From Botryobacter ruber (GTDB lineage: Bacteria > Bacteroidota > Bacteroidia > Cytophagales > Hymenobacteraceae): 52,833 nucleotides of DNA. Below the pieces are notes generated by a model. It saw only the letters and a program-made list of their open reading frames with translations. It did no database searches and had not been told where the DNA came from. Position 1 is the stretch's first letter. The number at the start of each line of letters is the position of its first letter. Shown one piece after another: positions 25,174 through 33,622 of this stretch. The translations under genes were made by a program, and so were the position numbers. The stretch lies in contig NZ_QCZK02000050.1 of NCBI RefSeq assembly GCF_003347595.2, forward strand, positions 1 to 52,833, read 5' to 3'.

Positions 25174-27096
25174 TTAAAAAGTCCACAAGTAAATAAACAC
25201 CGCCGCCAGCAGGACCACCCCGCCGATAAACCCAAAGGCATAATCCTGCACTTTACCGGATTGCACGCTCATTATTTTCCGGGAGAGCAGCACCGTTTTA
25301 TTCCCGATCCCTTCCATGGTGCCGTCCACAAACTTTTTATCGAAAAAGGCGATGGGGGCGGAGATGTACCGGAAGATGATATTCCGGGTGATGAACAGGT
25401 ACAGCTCGTCGAAGTAAAACTTATGGCTGGTCCAGAGGTACAGGCTGCCGAAGGCATGGGCAAACCTGTCGGAGAGGTCGTTTTCGGTTTTGTAGAACAG
25501 CCAGGCCAGCAGAATGCCTGCTGCGCCAACCGCGACCGCAATGGCTGCGAGCGGATAGTTTAAATGTGCTTCAAAACCCATTTTATCGGCTGTTACAAAC
25601 CGGCTGAACGGAATGAAACCAACCACCGACGTGAAGAAGGCCAGGAGGACCAGCGGAATGGTCATGGACAAAGGCGCCTCGTGTGGTGTGTGCGCATACC
25701 GGGTATTTTTGCCCCAGAAGATGCCGAAGTACAGCCGGAACATGTAAAAAGCCGTCAGCCCGGCAACGACCACGCCAATACCGTAAAGGAGCGGGCTGTT
25801 TTCATAAGCGGCCACCAGTATTTCGTCTTTACTCCAGAAGCCGGCCAGTGGCGGCACGCCTGCTATGGCCAGGGCTGCTACCAGGAAAGTAAAGTTCGTG
25901 ACAGGCATATACTTGCGCAGGCCGCCCATGTCCTGCAGGTAATTGCTGTGCACGGCATGAATCACGGCGCCGGCACCCAGGAACAGCAGGGCCTTGAACA
26001 TGGCGTGGGTAAAGAGGTGGAACATGGAAGCCATATAACCTACCCCTTCGTGCCCGTCGAAACCGGATACGCCCAGTGCCATCATCATGTAGCCAATCTG
26101 CGACATCGTGGAAAAGGCCAGCACGCGCTTGATATCGGTTTGCGTGAGGGCGATAACGGCTGCAAACAAAGAGGAGAAGGCGCCTACATAGGCAACGACT
26201 TGCAGGACAAAGCCATCATCCACAAAGAGGAACATCGGGAATAACCGGGCCACCAGATACACACCGGCTACCACCATGGTGGCGGCATGGATCAGGGCCG
26301 AAACTGGTGTGGGGCCTTCCATGGCGTCCGGCAGCCAGATGTGCAGCGGGAACATGGCCGACTTACCGGCACCCCCCATAAAGATCAGGATCAGCGCCCA
26401 GGTGATGGCAGACAGGCCCATAAAGGTGGAGGTAAAGGCCCAGTTCTGGATGGCACTGCCCGCAGGGTTGTTCAGCGCTTCAAAATCGAAGGTGCCGGTG
26501 TAGTAGCCGATGATCAGGATGCCAACCAGGAAACCGAAGTCGGCAAAGCGGGTGACGATGAAAGCTTTTTTGGCAGCAGCCACCGCCGATGTTTTGGTGT
26601 AGTAGTAGCCAATGAGCAGGAAAGACGAAACGCCCACCAGCTCCCAGAAAATGTAGATCTGGAACAGGTTGGTAGCCAGCACCAGTCCATACATCGAGAA
26701 GGTAAAGAGCGACAGGAAGGCAAAGAACTTGGTGTAACCTGCGTCGCCTTTCATGTAGCCTCTGCTGTAAATGTGTACCATCAGCGAAATGGTGGAGACT
26801 ACAACGAGCATCATTACGGAAATAGGATCAATAAAAATGCCCATATCCACCTGCAGCGTGTCGGTAAACTGCATCCAGGCTGTTTTTTGAATAAAGGTCT
26901 GGTAAGCGCCGTTTACTTTGTCCGCTACAAAAAAGTACTGGAAGGCGGCGAAACAGGAAAGCATGGTGGCCGCGGCCAGCCCTGCCACCCCGATGTACCC
27001 GGAAACAGCCGGTTTAATGCGCTTGTTAAAGATCCCGAGCACCAGGAAAACGAGCAGGGGAATTAGCGGAATCAGAAGTAGATAAGCTGTTTGCAT
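25174..27096 (-). CDS. nuoL: NADH-quinone oxidoreductase subunit L
   Basis: 640 aa distal antiporter-like subunit with the long lateral helix at the C-terminus. Signatures: FWELVGVSSFLLIGYYYTK with the conserved Glu, GKSAMFPLHIWLPDAMEGPT, SALIHAATMVVAGVYLVAR and LAFSTMSQIGYMMMALG. The C-terminal segment (residues about 530-640) has the amphipathic helix and a final anchor. Start ATG 27096 (MQTAYLLLIPLIPLLV), 11 nt after nuoK. Confidence 0.95.
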   Translation of the reverse strand: MQTAYLLLIPLIPLLVFLVLGIFNKRIKPAVSGYIGVAGLAAATMLSCFAAFQYFFVADKVNGAYQTFIQKTAWMQFTDTLQVDMGIFIDPISVMMLVVVSTISLMVHIYSRGYMKGDAGYTKFFAFLSLFTFSMYGLVLATNLFQIYIFWELVGVSSFLLIGYYYTKTSAVAAAKKAFIVTRFADFGFLVGILIIGYYTGTFDFEALNNPAGSAIQNWAFTSTFMGLSAITWALILIFMGGAGKSAMFPLHIWLPDAMEGPTPVSALIHAATMVVAGVYLVARLFPMFLFVDDGFVLQVVAYVGAFSSLFAAVIALTQTDIKRVLAFSTMSQIGYMMMALGVSGFDGHEGVGYMASMFHLFTHAMFKALLFLGAGAVIHAVHSNYLQDMGGLRKYMPVTNFTFLVAALAIAGVPPLAGFWSKDEILVAAYENSPLLYGIGVVVAGLTAFYMFRLYFGIFWGKNTRYAHTPHEAPLSMTIPLVLLAFFTSVVGFIPFSRFVTADKMGFEAHLNYPLAAIAVAVGAAGILLAWLFYKTENDLSDRFAHAFGSLYLWTSHKFYFDELYLFITRNIIFRYISAPIAFFDKKFVDGTMEGIGNKTVLLSRKIMSVQSGKVQDYAFGFIGGVVLLAAVFIYLWTF

Positions 27097-27107
27097 AAAT
27101 CCATCGT

Positions 27108-27425
27108 TTAGAACTTCATTGTTTCGGTTTCCTTCACCTCTACCGAGCTGGTCTGCTTGTACAGGTTGAAAATGATCGCCACTGCCAGGGCCGTTTCGGC
27201 CGCTGCCACGGCAATGATAAACAGCGCGTAAAGCACACCCTGCAGGATGTCGGGGTAGAGGTACTTATTGATCATCACGAAATTGATGACAGAGGCATTT
27301 AATATGAGCTCTACTGAAATCAAAATTGAAATGAGGTTGGTGCGGGTAATAAATCCGTAAATCCCGATAAAGAACAGGATCGTGGACAGTGTCAGGATTT
27401 CGGTGATGCTGATGCCGGGTATCAT
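27108..27425 (-). CDS. nuoK: NADH-quinone oxidoreductase subunit K
   Basis: 105 aa, three membrane helices, MrpC-like. The conserved membrane glutamates are visible in LISVELILNASVINFV and VAAAETALAVAIIFNLYK, as needed for the proton path between quinone site and antiporters. Start ATG 27425; gap of 13 nt to nuoJ upstream and 11 nt to nuoL downstream. Confidence 0.95.
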   Translation of the reverse strand: MIPGISITEILTLSTILFFIGIYGFITRTNLISILISVELILNASVINFVMINKYLYPDILQGVLYALFIIAVAAAETALAVAIIFNLYKQTSSVEVKETETMKF

Positions 27426-27438
27426 AATCTTGCCTTTT

Positions 27439-28086
27439 TTAGTTTGTTGTTTCTTCTAAAAGCGCTGTCTCTGGTTCTGCAACAGCAGGTTCCTTTTCGA
27501 GCGGATACACGGTTATTTTCTCCGCTTTGTCTGCTTTCGCAGGCGTTGTGTGCTCGATGTGTTCTTTCACGACTCTGCCACCGTCGCCCACTTTGCCACC
27601 TTTGGCTATGGCGATGGCGCCTATCATGGCTGCCAGCAGGAGCACGCTGATCACCTCGAAGGGCAGAATAAAGCCGCCCTCGCCGTAGCTCAGGAGCTTC
27701 ATGCCGATGTCGGCGGTTGTGGTGGTTACAGCAGTTTGCGCGGCTGCAAAAGGATGCGAATAAATGGTAGTCAGGAAGACAGCCAGACCGGCCAGGCAGG
27801 TGAGGGCAGCCAATACCCGCTTCGACTTTTTAACCACTTCCAGCTCCATGTCGATGTGGTGCACCAGCAGCACCGAGAAGATAATGAGCACGATGATACC
27901 CCCCGCATACACCGTCAGCTGAATCGCGGCCAGGAAGTTGTAGTCGGCCATAAAATACAGCCCCGCCACCCCGATCAGCACGAAGAGCAGGTAAATAACC
28001 GAGCGCAGCATTTTGCGGCTGCTAACCGATGCGATCGCGGAGCCGACCATGATCAGTGCTAATGCGTAAAAAATGATCTTTTCCAT
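27439..28086 (-). CDS. nuoJ: NADH-quinone oxidoreductase subunit J, long C-terminal tail
   Basis: 215 aa, five helices. The pi-bulge helix region is seen as LYFMADYNFLAAIQLTVYAG and GGIIVLIIFSVLL. NuoJ is usually about 165-190 residues; here a 50-residue charged, Lys/Glu/Pro-rich tail (about residues 165-215) follows the last helix, presumably cytosolic. Overlap-free, 3 nt after nuoI. Confidence 0.93.
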   Translation of the reverse strand: MEKIIFYALALIMVGSAIASVSSRKMLRSVIYLLFVLIGVAGLYFMADYNFLAAIQLTVYAGGIIVLIIFSVLLVHHIDMELEVVKKSKRVLAALTCLAGLAVFLTTIYSHPFAAAQTAVTTTTADIGMKLLSYGEGGFILPFEVISVLLLAAMIGAIAIAKGGKVGDGGRVVKEHIEHTTPAKADKAEKITVYPLEKEPAVAEPETALLEETTN

Positions 28087-28089
28087 AGC

Positions 28090-28566
28090 TTATTCCTCTA
28101 CACCGGCTCTAACCTTAGAGCCCGGTTTGTTTAACACCCTGGTAAGTTCGGCCCTGTCGTACACTGAATTTTCAAAGTTCTGTGCCCAGACAATGGCGTT
28201 GGACGGACAGGCGTCCACGCACAGGCCGCACTGGGTACACATGCCGTAGTGGTAGATGTGCTTCTCGATAAATTTTTTCTTTTTACCGGTCTCCGCATCC
28301 ACACCGCGATCCCAGATAATTTCGATGCTGCCGTTGGGGCAGGCCAGTTCGCATTTCTGGCAGCCGGTGCAGCTGTGCTCGTTGTTCTCGTCGTGCAGCA
28401 TCACCACTTCGCCACGGAAGCGGTCGAACATCTGCAGCGTGTCGCGGTTGTCGGGGTACTGCTGCGTGATGGCGCCTTTCCCGGAAGTCAGGAAGTACCT
28501 GCCGGTTACACCCATGCCGGTAAGCAGTGTTTTGATGCCGTGATAGATTTCTCCGAAGTAACTCAT
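28090..28566 (-). CDS. nuoI: NADH-quinone oxidoreductase subunit I (2[4Fe-4S])
   Basis: 158 aa ferredoxin-like subunit with both cluster motifs: CTGCQKCELACP near residues 62-73 and CTQCGLCVDACP near 105-116, for clusters N6a and N6b. Start chosen at ATG 28566 (MSYFGEIYHGIKTLLTGMGV), the normal length; the frame extends to 28656 but that part overlaps nuoH. It carries electrons from the input side to NuoB. In an 11-subunit complex it would be the nearest electron entry point. Confidence 0.95.
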   Translation of the reverse strand: MSYFGEIYHGIKTLLTGMGVTGRYFLTSGKGAITQQYPDNRDTLQMFDRFRGEVVMLHDENNEHSCTGCQKCELACPNGSIEIIWDRGVDAETGKKKKFIEKHIYHYGMCTQCGLCVDACPSNAIVWAQNFENSVYDRAELTRVLNKPGSKVRAGVEE

Positions 28567-28571
28567 AGCTC

Positions 28572-29636
28572 CTAGAATTGAATTGTTAAGTTCAGCCAGA
28601 CAATTAAAGCCATCAACACAATGTTCATCAGGTTGAGCGGAAGCAGGTATTTCCATTCCAGCTTCAGCAGCTGATCAACGCGCAGGCGGGGGAAGGTCCA
28701 GCGGAACCACATCATCAGGAACACGATCGCCAGCGTTTTGGCCAGGAACCAGAACACGCCCAACCAGGGGATTGACTCCGTGATGCCGAAAGGCGACAGC
28801 CAGGCGCCGAAGAAAACGGTAACGGCCACTGCCGCAATGATGAACATGTTGATGAACTCGGCCAGGAAGAAGTAGGCGAATTTCATCCCGGAGTACTCGG
28901 TATGGAAACCGGCTCCCAGCTCCGACTCCGCTTCTACCAGGTCGAAGGGTGCGCGATTGGTTTCGGCGGTGCCGGCAATCATGTAAATCATAAAAGCAAT
29001 CAGGGCGGGAATATGCCCCTGCACAATCAGCCAGCCGTTTTTCTGAACCTCCACAATACCCGAAAGCTGTGGCGTGCCGGTCAGCAGGATCATGGTTAAG
29101 AGCGACAGGCCAACGGACAGTTCGTAGCTGATGGTTTGCACGCCGCTGCGCATGGCCCCGATCATGGCAAACTTGTTGTTGCTGCTCCAGCCTGCCAGCA
29201 AAATTCCGATCACCCCGATAGAGGAGAGGGCGATGATGAAGAACACCCCGATGTTGATGTCGAATGCCTGGAAGCCGCTGGAGAACGGAATAACGGCCAG
29301 GGCCATCAGGGCCGTGATGATGACAAAGTAGGGCGCCAGGTTGTAGAGAAACTTATCTGCTTTTTCGGTTCCGGTCAGTTCTTTCGACACCAGTTTGAGC
29401 GCATCGGCCATGGTTTGCATCAGGCCAAAATAACCCACCCGGTTCGGGCCTAGCCGCAGCTGGAACCAGGCGGCCACTTTCCGTTCAAGTAAAACCAGGA
29501 ACAAACCGGCAACTGCAAAAATAGCCAGGTAGACCAGTGCCATAATGACCATTTCGAAAATGCCCGCCGCAGCCGGTGGCAGGATGGCAAAGAGCCAGTT
29601 GTGTAGCGGTCCTGAGATGTTTAAAGGTATATTCAT
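28572..29636 (-). CDS. nuoH: NADH-quinone oxidoreductase subunit H
   Basis: 354 aa, eight helices. Quinone-chamber signatures: ERKVAAWFQLRLGPNRVG, the cytosolic loop with AETNRAPFDLVEAESELGAG and FHTEYSGMKFA. It anchors the peripheral arm and forms the quinone site with NuoB and NuoD. Start ATG 29636, 10 nt after the nuoD stop: nuoE, nuoF and nuoG, which in 14-gene operons stand here, are absent. Confidence 0.95.
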   Translation of the reverse strand: MNIPLNISGPLHNWLFAILPPAAAGIFEMVIMALVYLAIFAVAGLFLVLLERKVAAWFQLRLGPNRVGYFGLMQTMADALKLVSKELTGTEKADKFLYNLAPYFVIITALMALAVIPFSSGFQAFDINIGVFFIIALSSIGVIGILLAGWSSNNKFAMIGAMRSGVQTISYELSVGLSLLTMILLTGTPQLSGIVEVQKNGWLIVQGHIPALIAFMIYMIAGTAETNRAPFDLVEAESELGAGFHTEYSGMKFAYFFLAEFINMFIIAAVAVTVFFGAWLSPFGITESIPWLGVFWFLAKTLAIVFLMMWFRWTFPRLRVDQLLKLEWKYLLPLNLMNIVLMALIVWLNLTIQF

Positions 29637-29646
29637 CGCCTTGTCG

Positions 29647-30768
29647 TTATCGGTCTATATCAGGTATTACAAGATCGAGCGTTGCCATAGCGGCTACCAG
29701 GTCGCCTATTTTACTTCCCACGGTTATGTGGTTCAGCAGCGAGAGGTTCGAAAGTCCGGGAGAGCGCAGTTTAAGCCGGTACGGGTTTTTGGTGCCGGTG
29801 CTGATGATGAACACACCCAGCTCTCCCCGGGCCGTTTCCACTTTCTGGTAGAATTCCCCTTTCGGCAGTTTAATCACCGCATCTGTCGCCACCTGTATAG
29901 CGCCCTCCGGTATGTCGTCTATCAATTGCTCGATGATGGACAGCGACTCCCACATCTCCTGTATCCGGACCTGGTAACGGGCGAAAGCATCGCCTGCCGT
30001 TTGGAGCGCTTCGTTAAAGTTTACCTTGTGCAGGGCGCTATAGGGGTGGTGGATTCTGACGTCGCAGGAGTAGCCCGAACCGCGGCCAACCGGGCCGGAA
30101 GCGCCGTAGGCAATAGCGTCTTCTTTGCTTAACACCCCGACGCCTTTGGTTCTTTTCTGGAAGATGATGTTGCCGGTCAGCAGGCGGTCGTATTCGGGTA
30201 GTTTTGTTTTGAAATGGGCTACAAAATCCTTCACCCTTTTCACGAAGTTGGGGTGAATGTCGTGTCGCAAACCACCAGGCACATTGTAGTTCATGGTTAG
30301 CCGTGCGCCGCAGGTTTCCTCGAAAATGTCGTTGATGAGTTCCCGGTCCCGGAAGCCGTAGAAGTAGGTGGTGAGGGCGCCAACGTCCATGCCCATCACG
30401 CCCCACCAGAGGCAGTGGGAGGCAATGCGGGTGAGCTCATCCAGGATGGTCCGGATAACTTTTACGCGCTCCGGCACCTCCAGCTCCAGCGCATTTTCCA
30501 CGGCCAGGCAAACGGCTTCGTTGTTGATGTGCGCAGACAGGTAATCCAGCCGGTCGGTTAAATGGATGATTTGCTGGTAGCTGTCGCGCTCGCACATTTT
30601 TTCGATGGAGCGGTGGATGTAGCCCAGGTCCGGTTCCACTTTTTTGATGACTTCCCCGTCGATGGTGAGCAGGAGGCGCAGCACGCCGTGGGTAGCAGGG
30701 TGCTGCGGGCCCATGTTCACAAAGTATTCTTCCGACTTGAAGGGGCTTTTTAGGATAGCTGTTTCCAT
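29647..30768 (-). CDS. nuoD: NADH-quinone oxidoreductase subunit D
   Basis: 373 aa, 49-kDa subunit. Quinone-site signature GPQHPATHGVLRLLL at residues 19-33 with the conserved His, and the hydrogenase-like fold (WWGVMGMDVGALTTYFYGFR, RMTMNYNVPGG-like LTMNYNVPGGLR). Not fused to nuoC. Start ATG 30768, 6 nt after nuoC. Confidence 0.95.
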   Translation of the reverse strand: METAILKSPFKSEEYFVNMGPQHPATHGVLRLLLTIDGEVIKKVEPDLGYIHRSIEKMCERDSYQQIIHLTDRLDYLSAHINNEAVCLAVENALELEVPERVKVIRTILDELTRIASHCLWWGVMGMDVGALTTYFYGFRDRELINDIFEETCGARLTMNYNVPGGLRHDIHPNFVKRVKDFVAHFKTKLPEYDRLLTGNIIFQKRTKGVGVLSKEDAIAYGASGPVGRGSGYSCDVRIHHPYSALHKVNFNEALQTAGDAFARYQVRIQEMWESLSIIEQLIDDIPEGAIQVATDAVIKLPKGEFYQKVETARGELGVFIISTGTKNPYRLKLRSPGLSNLSLLNHITVGSKIGDLVAAMATLDLVIPDIDR

Positions 30769-30774
30769 GGTCCT

Positions 30775-31251
30775 TTACTTTACAATCATGTTCACGTCGT
30801 CTGCATAATCTTTCCGGAGCGGGAAGCCTTCCCATTCTTCGGGCAGAAAAAGCTTCTTCAGGTTGGGGTGGTTGTGGAATTGTATCCCAAAAAAATCGTA
30901 CACTTCCCGTTCGTGAAACTCAGCCGTTGGCCAGATATCCGAAACCGTGTCGAAGCAGGGGGTATCCCGGTCGGTGGTGTTTACCTTTACTACCACGATG
31001 TGCCGGTGCACCGTCGACTCCAGGTGGTAGACCACGCCCAGCTCTTTGCCCCAGTCCACGCCGGTGAGGCAGAAGAGGTAGTCGAAACAGGTTTCCTTGT
31101 TATGCTTGAGCAGCCACATCAGCTCGTGCAGGTTATCAGCCTCGATGCTGACAGTCAGAAACTGCGTCCCTTCCTGCGTGAATTGCAGCTTCACGGCTTC
31201 GGGTTCCGGGAACCAGTCGCTTATTACATACTGTAGTGCTTCGTTCGTCAT
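30775..31251 (-). CDS. nuoC: NADH-quinone oxidoreductase subunit C
   Basis: 158 aa, 30-kDa subunit, separate from nuoD. Signature HEREVYDFFGIQFHNHPNLK then LFLPEEWEGFPLRKDY near the C-terminus. It has no cofactor and supports NuoD in the peripheral arm. Start ATG 31251. Confidence 0.95.
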   Translation of the reverse strand: MTNEALQYVISDWFPEPEAVKLQFTQEGTQFLTVSIEADNLHELMWLLKHNKETCFDYLFCLTGVDWGKELGVVYHLESTVHRHIVVVKVNTTDRDTPCFDTVSDIWPTAEFHEREVYDFFGIQFHNHPNLKKLFLPEEWEGFPLRKDYADDVNMIVK

Positions 31252-31262
31252 TGCCTTCAGTC

Positions 31263-31847
31263 TTAAAAGCCTTCATCAAAACCTTCGATCGGATTCTTTT
31301 TATGTTTAATGCTTTCGGTGCGGATCTTGTCCTGCAGCTTCAGCATGCCCTCCAGCAGGGCTTCGGGGCGGGGCGGGCAACCGGGCACGTACACATCGAC
31401 CGGGATAATGTGGTCGGCTCCTTTTACCACCGAGTAGGAGTTGTAAAAGAAGGGGCCGCCGGAGATGGCGCAGGCGCCCATGGCAATCACGTATTTGGGT
31501 TCCGCCATCTGGTCGTAGAGACGGCGCAGCACCGGGGCCATCTTGTTGGTAATGGTACCCGCTATCACGATCAGGTCGGCTTGCCGGGGCGAAGGGCGGG
31601 CCACCTCGAAACCGAACCTGGCATAATCGTGACGGGCAGCGCCTGTCTGCATCATTTCGATGGCACAGCAGCTGGTGCCAAAGTAAAGCGACCACAGCGA
31701 GTTGGCGCGTCCCCAGTTAATGATCTTGTCCAGGGAAGTGACGAGGATATTGGCCCCGTTTCCTGCCGGAATAACGTCTCCCGGAAAGTCGGCCGGTATC
31801 GCAGTGGGGGTGCTTCCGGCGGGTGAGTTGGTACAAGTTACTTCCAT
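31263..31847 (-). CDS. nuoB: NADH-quinone oxidoreductase subunit B (cluster N2)
   Basis: 194 aa. Cluster N2 ligands: tandem Cys in GTSCCAIEMM near residue 65, Cys in GACAISGGPF and Cys in PGCPPRPEAL. It passes electrons to quinone. Start chosen at ATG 31847 (MEVTCTNSPAGSTP), overlapping nuoA by 10 nt; the frame runs further up but lies inside nuoA. Confidence 0.95.
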   Translation of the reverse strand: MEVTCTNSPAGSTPTAIPADFPGDVIPAGNGANILVTSLDKIINWGRANSLWSLYFGTSCCAIEMMQTGAARHDYARFGFEVARPSPRQADLIVIAGTITNKMAPVLRRLYDQMAEPKYVIAMGACAISGGPFFYNSYSVVKGADHIIPVDVYVPGCPPRPEALLEGMLKLQDKIRTESIKHKKNPIEGFDEGF

Positions 31848-32188
31848 TTGAGTGCTCCTTTCTTCCATGCATATGCTAAACCTAATCCGAGTATCGACAG
31901 GAAAATGAGTATTTCGACGAAGGCCAAGGCGCCCACATCTTTGAACACAACCGCCCACGGAAACAGGAAGGCCACCTCCACATCAAAAATCAGGAACAGG
32001 ATGGCGAACAAATAATAGCCCACCTTAAACTGCACCCAGGTCGGCCCGATGGTGGGCATGCCGCTCTCGTACGGCTCCCGCTTCTGCGGATTGTCTGATT
32101 TATGCGAAATCAGGTTCGAAATAAAGTTTGCACCTGCGACCAAAGCCACACCTGCCAGAAAAAATACGATCAATGCTTCTGAACCCAT
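31838..32188 (-). CDS. nuoA: NADH-quinone oxidoreductase subunit A
   Basis: 116 aa, three helices. Signature KREPYESGMPTIGPTWVQFK and YYLFAILFLIFDVEVAFLFP with the conserved acidic residues. First gene of the operon, 418 nt after korB, a gap filled with palindromes and repeats. No clear TAnnTTTG box is seen close to its ATG, so it may depend on read-through from korAB or on an undetected promoter. Confidence 0.95.
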   Translation of the reverse strand: MGSEALIVFFLAGVALVAGANFISNLISHKSDNPQKREPYESGMPTIGPTWVQFKVGYYLFAILFLIFDVEVAFLFPWAVVFKDVGALAFVEILIFLSILGLGLAYAWKKGALKWK

Positions 32189-32242
32189 TTTATTAGTGCT
32201 TTTAATTGCTGAAAAAATATTGCTTCAAGTTTTCAACCTGCT

Positions 32243-32385
32243 GATTCGGATTTGCAATCCGAATCCTTTGAGTGGGGATTTGTAATCCCCGTAGCCTGAG
32301 GTTCTGGTGCCCAAAATATGCTATGTACTTTTTAGTCGGATTACAAATCCGACGGCTCCCGGGATTCGGATTGCAAATCCGAATC
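32243..32385. repeat. Cluster of four perfect palindromes
   Basis: GATTCGGATT-TGC-AATCCGAATC (32243-32265), GGGGATT-TGT-AATCCCC (32274-32290), GTCGGATT-ACA-AATCCGAC (32335-32353) and GATTCGGATT-GCA-AATCCGAATC (32363-32385). The first and last are inverted copies of each other. All share a GGATT/AATCC stem, so they look like one small repeat family with 3-nt loops. They could form a run of RNA hairpins ahead of nuoA. Confidence 0.85.
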
Positions 32386-32410
32386 AGCTAATACAGGTAT
32401 TTTTTTAAGT

Positions 32411-32446
32411 AGCAGAGGCAATGGTGGCTGGTGCAGACCGTTTTTT
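32411..32446 (+). repeat. 3'-end repeat, copy 6
   Basis: AGCAGAGGCAATGGTGGCTG then GTGCAGACCGTTTTTT, directly joined to MITE copy B. It is the only copy, with its partner at 32571, that is part of a larger inverted repeat, and is antisense to its neighbours korB and nuoA. Confidence 0.75.
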
Positions 32447-32570
32447 GTCCCCCTTTGAAGGGGGTAGGGGGATGATTTTCACCTGCAGACAAAACATATT
32501 GTGTTGGCAGTGTGGCTTAAATTCCTTCACAGCCCGTGTAACATCCCCCTTACCCCCTTCAAAGGGGGAC
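32447..32570. repeat. MITE-like element, copy B
   Basis: 124 bp from GTCCCCCTTTGAAGGGGGTA to the complement CCCCCTTCAAAGGGGGAC, with a core starting GATGATTTTCACCTGCAGAC that aligns with copies A and C. It is flanked on both sides by inverted copies of the 3'-end repeat, so the whole 32411-32604 block is one palindrome with arms of about 64 nt. Confidence 0.85.
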
Positions 32571-32604
32571 TTTTTTTGCTGCACCAGCCACCACAGCCAC
32601 TGCT
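32571..32604 (-). repeat. 3'-end repeat, copy 7
   Basis: On the minus strand AGCAGTGGCTGTGGTGGCTG then GTGCAGCAAAAAAAG. It lies 2 nt after the korB stop codon, in sense orientation to korB. Confidence 0.8.
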
Positions 32605-32606
32605 CC

Positions 32607-33620
32607 TTAGTTTACCTGGTAAGTCGCGCCGGAGAAGAACAGATCGTCGGCTTTGGCGAAGTCTGATTTGGCTTTGATGCGCGCTGTCAGGGCTTCTTCC
32701 CGCTCTTCCAGTGTCAGGTCTTCCACGCTTCGGATAATGCCGGTAACCAGCGGGTAGTGCAGCCTGACCAGCATCTGGTGCAGCGTAGGGTCCGGTTCTT
32801 TGGCATCGTGCACCAGGACTTCGTTCGGTGTGATGCCATTTTCGCCTATCGTTACCACCTCCAGTTTCAGTCCGGTCAGCACCAGGCCTTTTTCCTTGTT
32901 CTTCCCGAAAAGCATGGGTTTGCCGTGCTCCAGGAAAATCTGCTTATCTTCTTTTACCTCTTTGTTGGTCAGGTGCTCGTAGCAGCCGTTGTTGAAAATG
33001 ACGCAGTTCTGCAGCACTTCTATCAGGGAGGTTCCTTTAAACTGGTGCGCCTCCATGAGCAGCTGAATGATTTCTTTCGGACTGTTGCCTGCTATCCGGG
33101 CAAAAAAGCGACCGTTGGCGCCTAAAGCCAGTTCGCCCGGCGAAAAAGGTGGTTGTGTGTTCCCATACGGGGAGGACTTTGTTTTCTTGTCGAGCGCTGT
33201 GGTAGGCGAGAACTGCCCTTTGGTGAGGCCGTAAATCTCGTTGTTGAACATGACAATGTTCAGGTCCACGTTCCGCCGGAGGGCATGAATAAAATGGTTG
33301 CCGCCAATAGCCATGGAGTCGCCGTCGCCGGTCATTACCCACACGCTCAGGTGGGGATTGGCCAGTTTTACGCCGGTTGCAATGCCGGGCGCCCTGCCGT
33401 GGATGCTGTGCATGCCATAGGTATCCATGTAATACGGAAACCGCGAAGAGCACCCGATGCCCGAAATGAACACCACGTCCTCCTTCTTCACGTTCATCTC
33501 CGGCAGCGCCTTCTGCATCGCCCGCAGCACCACGTAATCGTCGCAACCGGGGCACCACCGTACTTCCTGGTCGCTTGCAAAATCCTTAAACGTATATCCT
33601 TTACCAGCTGTCGTTTCCAT
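32607..33620 (-). CDS. korB: 2-oxoacid:ferredoxin oxidoreductase, beta subunit
   Basis: 337 aa thiamine diphosphate subunit of the two-subunit 2-oxoacid (probably 2-oxoglutarate or broad) ferredoxin oxidoreductase. Cluster Cys in RWCPGCDDYV and GIGCSS; ThDP/Mg site in MTGDGDSMAIGGNHFIHALR and FNNEIYGLTKGQFSPTT. It decarboxylates the 2-oxoacid with CoA and reduces ferredoxin; no ferredoxin domain is present, so a separate ferredoxin is needed, and one is encoded nearby. Start ATG 33620 overlaps nothing; korA stop is 3 nt upstream. Substrate cannot be fixed by eye. Confidence 0.9.
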   Translation of the reverse strand: METTAGKGYTFKDFASDQEVRWCPGCDDYVVLRAMQKALPEMNVKKEDVVFISGIGCSSRFPYYMDTYGMHSIHGRAPGIATGVKLANPHLSVWVMTGDGDSMAIGGNHFIHALRRNVDLNIVMFNNEIYGLTKGQFSPTTALDKKTKSSPYGNTQPPFSPGELALGANGRFFARIAGNSPKEIIQLLMEAHQFKGTSLIEVLQNCVIFNNGCYEHLTNKEVKEDKQIFLEHGKPMLFGKNKEKGLVLTGLKLEVVTIGENGITPNEVLVHDAKEPDPTLHQMLVRLHYPLVTGIIRSVEDLTLEEREEALTARIKAKSDFAKADDLFFSGATYQVN

Positions 33621-33622
33621 GG

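Noticed and set aside
31848..31958. Upstream extension of nuoB
   Set aside because: Overlaps nuoA in another frame and is Arg-rich; MEVTCTN at 31847 fits the family.
32243..32385. CRISPR array
   Set aside because: The four repeats are self-palindromes at uneven spacing and in mixed orientation, without spacers of constant length or cas genes.
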